Part shown: one piece after another, positions 40,547-50,390 of the stretch
Position numbering within the stretch: the first letter of the stretch is position 1
Layout: each line of letters starts with the position of its first letter
Source: Cyanodermella asteris
Taxonomy: Eukaryota > Ascomycota > Lecanoromycetes > Ostropales > Stictidaceae
Length of the DNA: 64,000 nt
Assembly (NCBI GenBank): GCA_900618795.1
Contig: UYJD01000001.1
Span: 1,407,162 to 1,471,161, forward strand
Reading direction: 5' to 3'
Made by a program: the position numbers and the translations under genes
The notes under the pieces: model-generated
What the model was told of the DNA's origin: nothing
Seen by the model: only the letters and a program-made list of their open reading frames with translations
The model's database searches: none

Positions 40547-41001
40547 TTACTCGTTGATCTTGGCCAAGAGCCTGTTGAAATATTAGCTGTCTGTACGCAG
40601 GGTGGACGCTTTCAACACTTCTGTATTCACTTACTCGTGGTCCCTGAACAGAGAGTATTCCTCCTCGCCGACCTTGACGGGAGAGCCACCGAACTGGGGA
40701 ATCAAAACCTTGTCGCCAGAAGCGACGCTCATCGGTAACCGCTTGCCATCCTTGTCCATGGCACCAGGTCCGACAGCCAGGACCTTGGCCTCGTTCAACT
40801 CCTTGACACTGCTCTCCGGCAGAAAGATACCGGAGGCGGTCTTTGTCTCGGCCTTGATGCGCTGGACGAGCACGCGATCCATAAGGGGCGCAAGAGCGCG
40901 GATCGACTTGAGGGCGGTGGTCTGAATCAACGGTCCTGTTAGCATTGCGGCGAACACGTTGCAGGCCCTGCAAGGCCGGCGTTTCGGGAATCGCCTACCA
41001 T
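40547..41001 (-). CDS. HSP10: Mitochondrial co-chaperonin HSP10 (GroES family)
   Basis: 104 residues in three exons: 41001-40999 (the ATG alone), 40921-40635 and 40571-40547. Intron 1 (GTAGGC…TTGATTCAG, 77 bases) has a good branch site GCTAAC; intron 2 (GTAAGT…CAACAG) is 63 bases. The joined start reads MTTALKSIRALAPLMDRVLVQ, and the end H-E-L-L-A-K-I-N-E, both as in fungal HSP10. The mobile loop is TKTASGIFLPES, and the roof/core motifs VLAVGPG and GDKVLIPQFGG are present. Length is exactly typical. Family knowledge: lid of the HSP60 chamber in the mitochondrial matrix. A start within the downstream exon would add odd residues (MFAAMLTGP), so the ATG-only exon is preferred. Divergent from the WRAP53-like gene. 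Confidence 0.95.
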
Positions 41002-41226
41002 TTTGGAGTTCGTCGAGCTGCGGCTAGTGTCAGAGGAGTGGCTATGACTGATTGCGTGGTGCGATGAGGAAGCTGGTGTTGAGTAGATTGCTGTTTCTGT
41101 CGGAGGAACTTTCTAAGGATTTCTGGAGCGGAACGACGAGGTCCGTGCGTTCTCCGAGGTCTCGAAGCTCCTTTTGCAACACGCCAAAGACACGATCGCC
41201 AGTCATCACACATTTTCAGCCTCAAA
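41002..41226. promoter_or_regulatory. Bidirectional promoter of HSP10 and WRAP53-like gene
   Basis: 225 bases between divergent starts. TTTCTGTCGG and GGAACTTTCTAAGG in the middle resemble imperfect heat-shock element halves (nTTCn/nGAAn), which would fit HSP10 control, but the match is weak. No TATA box seen. Confidence 0.4.
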
Positions 41227-42750
41227 ATGGCTTTGGCGAAAGATGTCTCGAACGAGCAGGCTACAGGCTCGTCGTGGCAAGACGAATTGCCATCGTGTCG
41301 CCTTTTGATGTCAACGGGTGATGCCTTCAACGCTCCCTTGGAACAAGACGAAGTCACTATGCGGTCATCTCTCGACTTGAACAATCATTTCAAAAGCTGT
41401 CAATGGTCTGCTTTGTGTCTTACTGCTACTCTGTATACATGTTGTTGACTGAAGCAGGTCTCCGGATGGGACGACCCTGCTGACGTCCAGTGCCGATAAT
41501 GTCTTGCGGACCTTTGTTCTGTACGCCAAGATGTCCCATTCTCATGATTTCATGCCAACTCCTGGCGAGAAAATATTGATCTTGCTACAGACCACCCGAC
41601 TTGCTAGAAAGTGCCGCTGGCCGCATACTAGAATCATACCATCAGCATGTCTCCCCTGGATCTGTCTATGCTAGCGCCATACATCCAAGCTTCAATCTTG
41701 CGGATCCTTCTACAGCTGTGTATCTCGCTTCAATCTCAAATCTACCACTCCGACTAATCTCGCCATTCTCGTCCAACATACTGGCAACCTATCCGCTTGT
41801 CAATGCAAACACCGAAGCTTTTGTGGCCCCGCACTCGTTGCTGTTTGACACATACGGCTCTAGTGACACGGCCGATTTTTTTGTTGGCAGCGACTCCCAG
41901 ATCAGCATATTCGACTTGAACCGACCAGGAGCTTCGCCTCACACCACACTTAAGACGATCGCATCGAAACGGAACAAGCTCGTAGGCGGAGGCGTTGGCA
42001 TGAAGGGCCTGGTAAGTGCAATGGGCCTCAGCTCCGATGGAATTCTAGCCGCCGGCACTTTTACAAGATGGGTCGGTCTCTACGATAGTGGAGGGCAGGG
42101 CTCAGAAGTCGGCGTTTTCCAGCTCGGAAAGGACGCCGGCGATCGAGATGGGGTTGGCGAGGGGGCTGGAGTGACGCAAATTCAATGGACTTCTGACGGC
42201 AAGTATTTGATTGTTACCGAGCGAGCGAGTGATGGCATAAGTATCTGGGATGTACGGGGCACCGGTAAACGGCTCGCATGGCTTTCTGGGAGGAATGCAA
42301 AGACCATGCAGCGGATGAACGTAGACATTGCGGACGACACTGTTATCGCTGGCGATATGAAAGGGCAAGTGAAGATGTGGAGAGCTGTAGGCATGGAGGA
42401 AGGTGTGGTTGGCGCGACATCAGAGACGAAGCTCCACGAAGGTAAGAAGAGATGCTTCTCCCGACAGCCAATAATGTGCACCGATTGAGTGACGTCTTAC
42501 TGACAGCAGCAATACAGATGCGGTATCATCCGCAGTCCTCCACCCTTCAGCCGCCATTCTTGCAACTTGCTCCGGACAGAGACATGAGAATCGTCATGGT
42601 TCAAGAGAGGACTCACCTAAGGACTCTCCAGAGGAACTCGGGGGAATCGCTTCGAGCGAAACCTCTTCGCATGCCGAGCACACTCGGACAGACAATTCCC
42701 TGCGAATTTGGTCTGCGTACCCAGCCGTAAACCGAAATGAAGCGGGGTGA
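41227..42750 (+). CDS. WRAP53: WRAP53/TCAB1-like WD-repeat protein
   Basis: 441 residues in four exons: 41227-41405, 41458-41520, 41591-42441 and 42518-42750. The joins give CQ|WSPDGTTLLTSSADNVLRTF|VLPPDLLESAAG and KLHEG→D|AVSSAVLHPSAAILATCSGQR. Family pattern: WSPDG…L.T.SADNVLR.Y.LPP at the N-terminus, then WD repeats (HPSFNLADPSTAVYLASIS, AHSLLFDTYG-type, LVSAMGLSSDGILAAGTFTR, ITQIQW-type, DNSLRIW). In animals this protein binds the CAB box of scaRNAs and telomerase RNA; fungal homologues (yeast Swt21 group) are little studied. Intron 1 has a non-consensus donor GTCTGC; the other donors (GTACGC, GTAAGA) are better. The reading frame closes exactly across all three introns. Confidence 0.88.
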
Positions 42751-43227
42751 AGTTGCTAGATCACGTCTACATTCAAGCAACTTGCGTGGTAACCCGCGGT
42801 TCATATGGTGCGTTCCATGGTTGCCGTTGTCAAATTTAGAAAGATTACCCACCCGCGGACAGTCTCTTATGTGTGAGGATTCCGACAACTACCGAGAGTC
42901 GCTCACATCGCCAGGAAACCCGTCTGTCGCAGTGTCAGCGATCTGTGCGATGATCTTGAAGCTGTGAGTGGGCTTCAGGGTCTGGAGCTCAGTCGCATCT
43001 TTGCCAAAAAGAATATTTCACCCATCTCCGAAGCTATTTTCTCTCGTCACGATTGAACTGTGATCACAATTTTTGAGACACTGTCGTGCTGCTTGGCTCT
43101 ACTTAAAGCTATGTGGGTGTATTGATCGGGCCCTGATTTCTGTTCTCACGTACTTTGCCTCGACTGATCTTTTCGTTGTATTGTTTTTTTGAAGAGACCT
43201 AAAAGTCCTGTTCACTAAGTCTTCAGG
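42751..43227. other. Spacer and promoter of a secreted-protein gene
   Basis: 477 bases; the only frame inside is a continuation shadow of the previous gene. TTTTTTTGAAGAG-type pyrimidine/purine words precede the next start. No TATA box is clear. Confidence 0.45.
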
Positions 43228-44072
43228 ATGGTTGTCATTGTCAAGGAAACTCGCACTTGCGATGATGTATGCGGAACTTTTTTTGCCTTTGCCAGGAACG
43301 TACTAACTGGTCGTAGCTTTTACAAACAGCCACTGCTGCTTTGGGGGCATATAGCGCCGTCACTGGTGGTGCCGGCTCCGGGGCCAACGATCCAGTTAAA
43401 AAGATCCAAAGCAACCACGGCGGCAGCTCGCACGGAGACAGTAAGCACGGGAACAGCAAGTACGGGAACAGTTCCCTCGCTCTCGGCGACGGGCCTGCCG
43501 GCATCCACCGTATCAACCAATGCGACTACTCCGCCTGGTTCGCGCCCGTGACAAACACCGACACCAGGCGAGGCGAGATCCAGGAACTGCAGCCCGGACA
43601 AACAATCTACACGCCCTACTGGGTCGGCGAGGGCGTCAGCGAGAAGTACTCCAGGCACTCAGACATCTACTCCGGCGGCCCCGTTGTTCAGCTCGAATAC
43701 AAGCTCAGCGAGAATGAGCCTCACGTCATGTACTACGACCTGTCGTTCATCGACTGCGGCCCGACCAGCGAAACCTACCAGGCTGCTTGCGCCTTCAAGG
43801 ATGGCGGGTACTTGATTGAGTTCGACCAGGACGGGGACAGTGCCGGCTGCCCGCACATCTATTGTCCCCATGAGAATGACAACGATCAGCTTTGCAGATC
43901 GGCGTACTATCGCTACGATGACGTTGAGACGTTCTCGTGCGTCAAAGAGAGCTTTGCGCAGACCACGAATGCGACCATTCGTTTCTGCCCTTCGGACGAG
44001 CAATTGGCGCCCTGGCAAGCGGATTTGGATTCGGATTATGGGGATGACGAGAATGGTGGTGCTGACTTTTGA
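43228..44072 (+). CDS. Probable secreted protein with Bys1/thaumatin-like domain, copy A
   Basis: 264 residues, two exons: 43228-43266 and 43317-44072. The 50-base intron (GTATGC…CGTAG) has a perfect branch site TACTAAC. The N-terminus after joining is …DDLLQTATAALGAYSAVTGG, hydrophobic enough for a signal, but the first 13 residues are charged, so the true first exon may differ. A Gly/Ser/His/Lys repeat (SSHGDSKHGNSKYGNSS) leads to the domain: GIHRINQCDYSAWFA, QLEYKLSE, YYDLSFIDCGP, CPHIYCPHENDNDQLC, ATIRFCPSDEQL. This domain recurs in the gene at 47243 and resembles the fungal Bys1-type thaumatin-like fold (by pattern, not by search). Acidic tail DSDYGDDENGG. Confidence 0.75.
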
Positions 44073-44561
44073 TACTCGTAAACGAGAGCTGTGAGAGAAG
44101 ATGTTTTCGGCTTTATAATGGCGGATCGGGCGTTTGGCTTTGTTCTTTATTCTCGATAGCCCACACCGGCATAGATTGAATTGTTGCCACCGGATAATAA
44201 AACCTTCAGTGATTTTTTGTCGAAAAGATTTATTCATAATCTTCGTTTCCGCAGCATCACGGCTGCGGCGTCATGAGCTCGTGGCTGATACGTGTGACGG
44301 AACTTGCGTGCAAGCGACGAGGTGCAGGATCACTGGAATGTGATTGTAACACTCGAAGACCTTTCTGGTATGAAAGTGGGAGGAAGCCTTGAGACACGCC
44401 CTGAGCTCCGCAGATGAGGTGACAATGATCGCCATCGGCATGTACTCCGAAAGGTATTTTCACAACCCCACGAATGCGGTCCATGCATTGGATGGATCCC
44501 GCATGGCACTAAAACCTTTTTCATACATGCCAATCGCTCTTCTGAACTGGCGAGACTGGGT
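44073..44561. other. Spacer without supported gene
   Basis: 489 bases before TYW1. Short frames only; no RNA or repeat seen. Confidence 0.5.
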
Positions 44562-46760
44562 ATGGATTTGTTAGATGTCTGGCATGAGCTTCGCCTGCTC
44601 TTAGCTGGTGTCTTGCTCATCAGCGCGGCCACATTCTGGGTCGTTGGTCGCACATCTAAAAAGCCGATTCCTGTCCGGATCGAAGAAAAGCACGCGACAC
44701 AGCCCATACTGCCGGTGCGTGATGGGCCAAAGAGAATACAAGGCACGAAGAAAGTGAGGCGTCGGTCGCACGAGCGTGACGCACCCGATCAGATTGACGT
44801 TCAACCGCTTGTATTCTTTTCATCGCTTACGGGCACCACCGAAGCATACGCGAAACAGGTGGCGCAGGAGCTCGGGCAGACAACGAAATCGCCGCAGCGT
44901 GGCACGATACTCGAGCCTGAGATTCATGATCTTTCCTACATCGATTACGATGACTTTTATGTTTCAGTCCCCAAGACGCCTGGAGACAGGCCAAATTTGC
45001 GCTACTTCTACATAATTCTCATTCCGACATACAACATTGATACTGTGTTGAGCACGTTCTTGGATCATCTTCGGGAGACGCATCATGATTTCAGAGTAGA
45101 TACTGGAGCTCTATCCGGCCTACTCGGCTTTGCGGTGTTCGGCTTCGGCGACAGAGAAGGATGGCCAACAGAGGAGGAAGGCTTCTGCTCGCAGGCAAAG
45201 GAGGTCGACAAATGGATGGCTAAGCTAACTGATCGGAAACGAGCCTACCCCCTCGGCATGGGAGATGTTAAAGCCGATGTCGCAGGCTCCTTGAAAGACT
45301 GGCAGGTAGGCGTCCAAGATGTGCTTGTCAGTCTTGCTGAAGGAAACGGGCTGGGAGAGGGAGTCGCTGGCAGTGGAGACGCCGTTGAAAGTGATGACGA
45401 GGATGTCGAAGAAGACGACGCGACCACGACTCTGGCAAACACAAAGGGCAGACTAAAGAGGAAGGTCACTACAGGAACACTGGACGACTTGGAAGACATT
45501 GGTATCAAAGCGAGTGCACGAGCAAAGGCTTCCCAAAAGAGCGGCATCCTGGCCGTCGACTTCACCACGCCTGGAACCAAGACCTCAAACAAATCTCAGG
45601 CCGTGGCTAAACCCATGGTCCCCGAAAACTCACCTACATACGCCTCATTGACGAAACAAGGGTACAGCATCATTGGCAGCCATAGCGGTGTCAAGATCTG
45701 CAGGTGGACCAAATCTGCGCTTCGGGGGCGGGGTTCTTGCTACAAGCGGTCGTTCTATGGCATTGCCTCACATCTGTGCATGGAAGCGACTCCATCTTTG
45801 TCATGCAGCAACAAGTGTGTTTTCTGCTGGCGACACGGCACAAATCCTGTTGGCACCACCTGGCGCTGGGAGGTCGATCCTCCAGAAATGATTCTGAATG
45901 GAGCTCTCGAGGCCCATGTCAAGAAGATCAAGATGATGCGTGGTGTTCCTGGAGTGCGAGCTGATCGATTCGCGGATGCTATGCGAGTACGGCATTGCGC
46001 ATTAAGTCTGGTCGGCGAACCGATTTTCTATCCACGAATCAACGAGTTTCTGAAACTTCTACACGCGAAGAGAATATCCAGTTTCCTTGTTTGCAATGCC
46101 CAGCATCCTCAGCAACTACAGAGTCTCGACCATGTAACACAACTCTATGTCAGCATTGACGCCAGCAACCGTGAGTCGCTTCGCAAAGTGGATCGACCAC
46201 TGCACCGGGATTTCTGGGAGCGATTTCAGGCATGCTTGGATATTCTACGCGAAAAGCGCTCCCAACAGCGGACAGTGTTCCGGTTGACCCTCGTCAAAGG
46301 ATTCAATCTCGAAGACGAGGTTGAGGGCTACGCTGACCTGGTAGCCAAAGGTCTACCTTGTTTTGTGGAAATCAAAGGCGTCACATATTGCGGTACGAGC
46401 AGCAGCGCCGCTGCTGGTCTTACAATGCAGAATGTACCGTTTTGGGAAGAGGTCAGGGATTTCGTGCTGGCGCTGGACAAGGCGCTGGCCAAGAGGGGCT
46501 TGGATTATGGTATGGCGGCCGAGCACACTCACAGCTGCTGTGCCTTGCTGGCTAGTAAGAGATTTTTCAAGGCGGGGCGCTGGCATACTCTCATTGACTA
46601 TGCGAAATTCTTCGAGCTCTTAGAGGCTGGCGGAGAATTTGGCCCCGAGGACTATATTGGTGAGGCGACACCTGAGTGGGCTGGCTGGGGGCGGGGTGGT
46701 TTTGATCCACTGGACGAGCGCGTGGATCGAAAGGGGCGACCAAAGCTGATTGCCACATGA
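44562..46760 (+). CDS. TYW1: tRNA wybutosine synthase TYW1 (flavodoxin + radical SAM)
   Basis: 732 residues, one exon. An N-terminal hydrophobic anchor (LLLAGVLLISAATFWVVG) is followed by a flavodoxin-like FMN domain (VFFSSLTGTTEAYAKQVAQ, FAVFGFGDREG), an acidic linker, and the radical SAM domain. The 4Fe-4S motif is CSNKCVFCWRHGTNP (CX3CX2C); GEPIFYPRINEFL, LYVSIDASN and IKGVTYCG follow. Family knowledge: forms the tricyclic imG-14 base from N1-methylguanosine-37 and pyruvate in tRNA-Phe, on the ER surface. Length and order fit fungal TYW1. No break seen. It lies between two genes that share a secreted domain and have no evident link to it. Confidence 0.96.
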   Translation: MDLLDVWHELRLLLAGVLLISAATFWVVGRTSKKPIPVRIEEKHATQPILPVRDGPKRIQGTKKVRRRSHERDAPDQIDVQPLVFFSSLTGTTEAYAKQVAQELGQTTKSPQRGTILEPEIHDLSYIDYDDFYVSVPKTPGDRPNLRYFYIILIPTYNIDTVLSTFLDHLRETHHDFRVDTGALSGLLGFAVFGFGDREGWPTEEEGFCSQAKEVDKWMAKLTDRKRAYPLGMGDVKADVAGSLKDWQVGVQDVLVSLAEGNGLGEGVAGSGDAVESDDEDVEEDDATTTLANTKGRLKRKVTTGTLDDLEDIGIKASARAKASQKSGILAVDFTTPGTKTSNKSQAVAKPMVPENSPTYASLTKQGYSIIGSHSGVKICRWTKSALRGRGSCYKRSFYGIASHLCMEATPSLSCSNKCVFCWRHGTNPVGTTWRWEVDPPEMILNGALEAHVKKIKMMRGVPGVRADRFADAMRVRHCALSLVGEPIFYPRINEFLKLLHAKRISSFLVCNAQHPQQLQSLDHVTQLYVSIDASNRESLRKVDRPLHRDFWERFQACLDILREKRSQQRTVFRLTLVKGFNLEDEVEGYADLVAKGLPCFVEIKGVTYCGTSSSAAAGLTMQNVPFWEEVRDFVLALDKALAKRGLDYGMAAEHTHSCCALLASKRFFKAGRWHTLIDYAKFFELLEAGGEFGPEDYIGEATPEWAGWGRGGFDPLDERVDRKGRPKLIAT

Positions 46761-47242
46761 GAAATGACCTGGTTGGTTGAAAATCAAATGTACCTGACAG
46801 GGACGTGTCCGACCATGGTACCAAGAGCCGTCATCATGCCCGACCATGACCTCTGTTGTGATTGCTCAATAGCAGGGGCAGATTTCGCATACAACCTTTT
46901 CTGATTCCCAATTTTCCCAACCATGATGTATGTTGTTGCTTTCATGTGTAGTGTCAGGATCAGTACAAGGTCCCGCATCTCCTTGGTTGTTCATTACTCT
47001 CGTCCGTGTTTTGTCCTGTGACAAGGTCAGGCACCTTGAGCTCCTACAAAAAGTCAGAGAGCCCCGGGGCACGTATCCTCTTGCTTTCTTACATCGTACA
47101 CACTCCTTCAAGCGCCGCTCCTTCAAGCACAACTCCATCAATCACCAATTCATCAAGGACGATCCCATCAAAGACTCACCCCACCAAGCAAGTAGGTAGT
47201 ATCGGCTTCGAATTATATATGAGATTCTCATCAGCTTCCACC
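46761..47242. other. Spacer and promoter of secreted glycoprotein gene
   Basis: 482 bases. The frame of the next gene stays open leftwards to about 47006 but from a TTG and without a signal peptide. TATATAT at about 47214-47220 lies just before the chosen ATG, too close to act as a TATA box for it. Confidence 0.45.
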
Positions 47243-48658
47243 ATGTTTCAAGGATTTTCTATCGCAGCCCTGCTGCTGGTGGTCGCTACGGTCCCCACCG
47301 TCATCGCCTGGGCCTCTGCCAACTTCACCATTGTTCAAGCGGCGCTGCGGTCCAACTCTTCGACAGCTTACTGGAATTTCACCGAGGCCTACAAGAACGA
47401 ATCCATCTGTCGCATCCTTGGGTTTCAGGGCTCGAACGGTTCCCGTCTGTTCTCGAACAGTTCCGGCCTGATCTCCTTCCTCAATGGCACCACCAGCAAC
47501 AGCACCGGTCTCGGTCCCGATGTCAGGTCTCCTGAGTTCAATGGCTCGGCATTCTTCATTAATGTCACTTCTTACTTCGAGAACACCTATATCTGGGACA
47601 ATGCCACGAATGCGCTGCTGCTGAATGATCCTATCGAGTTGGTCATCCAAGTGGATAACATTGGATTGGCCGATCCCAACGCCGGGGAATGGTTCGCTGA
47701 AGTCACGGCAGCGTCGCCCGTCGGCCTGGCTCAGCTCAATGGCACTCTGTACTCCGACGGCGCTCTCATCATGCCCGAGACGATTTCAGAACTTTTCGAG
47801 GTGGCTCAGCATTTTGGCAACATGGCAGATGCGTATGTCAACTCCACCATCGAGAGCCGCTGCGACGTGAATGTCGCAGAGGTCAAGAATGCCAAGGTCG
47901 AAGGCCTCACCAAGCTCAGTTACGACCTCACCCTTCTTGCGCACAGCATTAACAGTACTGGCATGCTCTTCGAGAACGCTACCATTCCCTGGGACGTCAA
48001 CTCGTTCAACTGCTACATGGCCTCCAACACGACCTTGATCGAGCCCTACAAGAGTACGCTTCGTTATCTCAACCACCGTCCTGAAGGTAAAGTCGGCGTC
48101 CACTACATCAATCGCTGTGAGAGACCCTTCCATTTCGCAATCGAGGGTCACATGAAGCCAGCCAGGAACAGCGTGCGCGTTGGCCAGAACGAAGCGATCT
48201 GGGAGCCGTATCACTACAGCACGGAAGGTGGCATGTCTGTCAAGATCGCCGACCGTCCTTACAGATACCTGACCGGCGACATGGGTGTCTTCCAGTTCGA
48301 GTATAACCTGGCCCCCGAATCCGACACCATGTGGATGGATCTCAGCTTCATTGATTGCGGTCCCCATCAGCGTCCCGGTCTCGAGGAGAAGAAGCTTCGT
48401 GATCTTCCATCCTGCCCGCAGCGCGAGGGTGGTTGGCTTGCGCGCTGGGTGACTGCTGATGGCGCGACTACTTGCCCGACCTCGTACTGCCCTGCGGCCG
48501 ACGACCCCAACGAGCCTTGCGATGATGCCTATGTCGAGGATGATGACGATTATGCGTGCCATGGATGCGCTTGGGGCCTTAGTAGCGACAGGAAGATCGG
48601 AATGGAGCTCATTGCTTGCCCCAATGAGGACGACTTGGCCGCAGCCGGTCGTCTTTGA
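47243..48658 (+). CDS. Secreted glycoprotein with C-terminal Bys1/thaumatin-like domain, copy B
   Basis: 471 residues from ATG 47243 (context CCACCATGT), one exon; an in-frame ATG at 47219 would add eight residues. MFQGFSIAALLLVVATVPTVIA is a signal peptide. The N-terminal half (about 25-270) has more than a dozen N-X-S/T sites (NFT, NSS, NES, NGT, NAT) and few cysteines. The C-terminal half repeats the domain of the gene at 43228: GVHYINRCERPFHFA, QFEYNLAPES, WMDLSFIDCGP, CPTSYCPAADDPNEPC, ELIACPNEDD. So it is a two-part protein: a glycosylated N-terminal region of unknown type joined to the shared domain. Secretion is well supported; function is unknown. Surface or virulence roles are inference. 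Confidence 0.85.
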   Translation: MFQGFSIAALLLVVATVPTVIAWASANFTIVQAALRSNSSTAYWNFTEAYKNESICRILGFQGSNGSRLFSNSSGLISFLNGTTSNSTGLGPDVRSPEFNGSAFFINVTSYFENTYIWDNATNALLLNDPIELVIQVDNIGLADPNAGEWFAEVTAASPVGLAQLNGTLYSDGALIMPETISELFEVAQHFGNMADAYVNSTIESRCDVNVAEVKNAKVEGLTKLSYDLTLLAHSINSTGMLFENATIPWDVNSFNCYMASNTTLIEPYKSTLRYLNHRPEGKVGVHYINRCERPFHFAIEGHMKPARNSVRVGQNEAIWEPYHYSTEGGMSVKIADRPYRYLTGDMGVFQFEYNLAPESDTMWMDLSFIDCGPHQRPGLEEKKLRDLPSCPQREGGWLARWVTADGATTCPTSYCPAADDPNEPCDDAYVEDDDDYACHGCAWGLSSDRKIGMELIACPNEDDLAAAGRL

Positions 48659-49112
48659 GCAGCAAAAAAACTGAAAGCCGACGCGGGAATTTGAGCAAGC
48701 GTCGGAATTGGTGGCGAAGGAGTTTTATATGACAAGTGATCTGATTCTTTTCACTGGTCGTCCAACCTTGCTAACAAGCTGGTAAAGCTGCCCAACGAAG
48801 GCAAAAGGTTAGCGATTCTGCCAAGATATGACTATATGGTTAGACGGACAAAACGATGGAACGGACAGTCGCATTTTGTGCACTTTCCACTCCCTCTCTG
48901 TCCTCTTCGGATTGGATGATGTCGCTTTCGATCGGACTGCACGGTTGGATACATAGACGCAGGCGGCGGACTTTCCCTCTTCTTTTTTGTTTCTGGGAAT
49001 CGATTGAAGGCGTTATTTTGGGCGGGGAACTAAAACGCAACGAGATACCCCATTTGTTTTCGGAGATTGCAGCTCTCAAAATGTGCGATAGCAATAATGA
49101 TAAAGGTGATAC
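48659..49112. other. Convergent 3' spacer
   Basis: 454 bases between converging genes. Two overlapping frames (48840-49094 minus and 48856-49209 plus) have no motif. Confidence 0.5.
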
Positions 49113-50081
49113 TCAGCCCTCTCCGTACTTCTTGACAAGTGACCGCATGATGGACATCGCTCCAGATCTATATGAGCCACCGAAGATGCTCGTATGGTTG
49201 AGTTGGTGATAGAGCTCGTAGAGCTTGATCCTGTCTGGATACTCCTCTGCGGGCTCCGTCTTGGGGCAGTGCTCGTGATACTCCTTCATGGATCCGCTGA
49301 AGCCACCGAACATGCTCATGATGCCCAATTCGAACTCAGAGTGTGCATAGCACGCGCTGGGGTCGAAGACCACTTCCTCAACGTTGCCTTTTGTGCCGAT
49401 GCGCCCGGCCGAAGCATTACCCGACCACAAGTCGCCATGCACAACGACAGGCATCACGCCTTTCCCTCCGTTCAAATGATCATCACCGATCAGTCTCGGC
49501 ACGACTTTGCTCGCGGTCTTCTCAATCAAGCTCCCCAGCTCCTCGTCGGGACCGTGATTCTTCTCGATAGACCTGAAGATGGCTCGCAATCTGTTCTCAG
49601 CATAGAACTCCGCCCACGACTCTTTGACCCCGTTTTCCTGCGGCGTGTCCCCACAAGTCGTGACCGGAAACCCAAACATGGGCTTCTCATACCCGTCCGG
49701 CACAGGCGCCTGCGTCGTGTGCAATTTAGCCAGTTTGCGCGCCAGCGACATGCCGCCCGTCGACGCCCCTCGCCCGGAGAGATCCAAGAAATCGGTGACC
49801 AGGAAATATGATTTGGGATCCTTTTCCAGCGGTCCGTGCCCGAGACTAGCGGGACACAGCGAGGGTACTGCATCGTGAATCGCGTTCAACGAGGCGTGCT
49901 CGCCTTCGAACATGGTGGCGGAGCCGGGGCCTTTGCCAACTTTCATAAAGAAGAGCTTTTCGGTGCCGTCGGGCATCCGGGCGACGATCTTGTTTGTGGA
50001 AGAAAAGCCGCTGCCGCCGTGGGAGGAGACTTTGCAGGAGGAGGCTGAGACGCCGAGGGCGGCTGCGACGGCTGGATCCAT
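49113..50081 (-). CDS. FN3K: Fructosamine/ketosamine-3-kinase family protein
   Basis: 322 residues, one exon, ATG at 50081 (MDPAVAAALGVSASS). Family motifs: SSTNKIVARM and LFFMKVGKGPGSATMFEGE (ATP-binding region), VVVHGDLWSGNA with the catalytic aspartate, FDPSACYAHSEFELGIMSMF (metal-binding DPA-type motif), and ELYHQLNHTSIFGGSY. Fructosamine kinases phosphorylate sugar adducts on protein amines so that they fall apart, a deglycation repair step in the cytosol; the exact substrate here is unknown. Length is typical (about 290-340). The frame is open a little upstream but only from a GTG. Confidence 0.92.
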   Translation of the reverse strand: MDPAVAAALGVSASSCKVSSHGGSGFSSTNKIVARMPDGTEKLFFMKVGKGPGSATMFEGEHASLNAIHDAVPSLCPASLGHGPLEKDPKSYFLVTDFLDLSGRGASTGGMSLARKLAKLHTTQAPVPDGYEKPMFGFPVTTCGDTPQENGVKESWAEFYAENRLRAIFRSIEKNHGPDEELGSLIEKTASKVVPRLIGDDHLNGGKGVMPVVVHGDLWSGNASAGRIGTKGNVEEVVFDPSACYAHSEFELGIMSMFGGFSGSMKEYHEHCPKTEPAEEYPDRIKLYELYHQLNHTSIFGGSYRSGAMSIMRSLVKKYGEG

Positions 50082-50390
50082 GGTCGCAAGCCGGGATAAG
50101 GTAGCTCTCTTGTATAAGTAGACCACAGAAAGTCAATGTACACGATACGATGAAACAAAGAAAGGTATATGAGAGCGGTTTCACACGACTGCCAACTTGA
50201 TCGGGAGCCACGAGCAACTCGGCAAGTGAATTGACGTCATGCAAGATTCGGGCTGCAGGGAGTGCGGAAAACGATCCGAAAGCAGCTCAATTTCAACCGC
50301 CTTTGAGGAGCCATATGCTTTCTATCTCATCAAAGTAGCATGTGCACGAGACGCCGAACATGCTCAAGATGAATGGATCCTCGTGAATCC
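50082..50390. other. Short spacer
   Basis: 309 bases between two minus-strand genes: promoter of the kinase gene and 3' end of the acetyltransferase gene. Nothing else seen. Confidence 0.5.

Noticed and set aside
47006-47242. N-terminal extension of the glycoprotein gene at 47243
   Set aside because: Begins at a TTG, has no signal peptide of its own, and would bury the clear signal peptide inside the protein.
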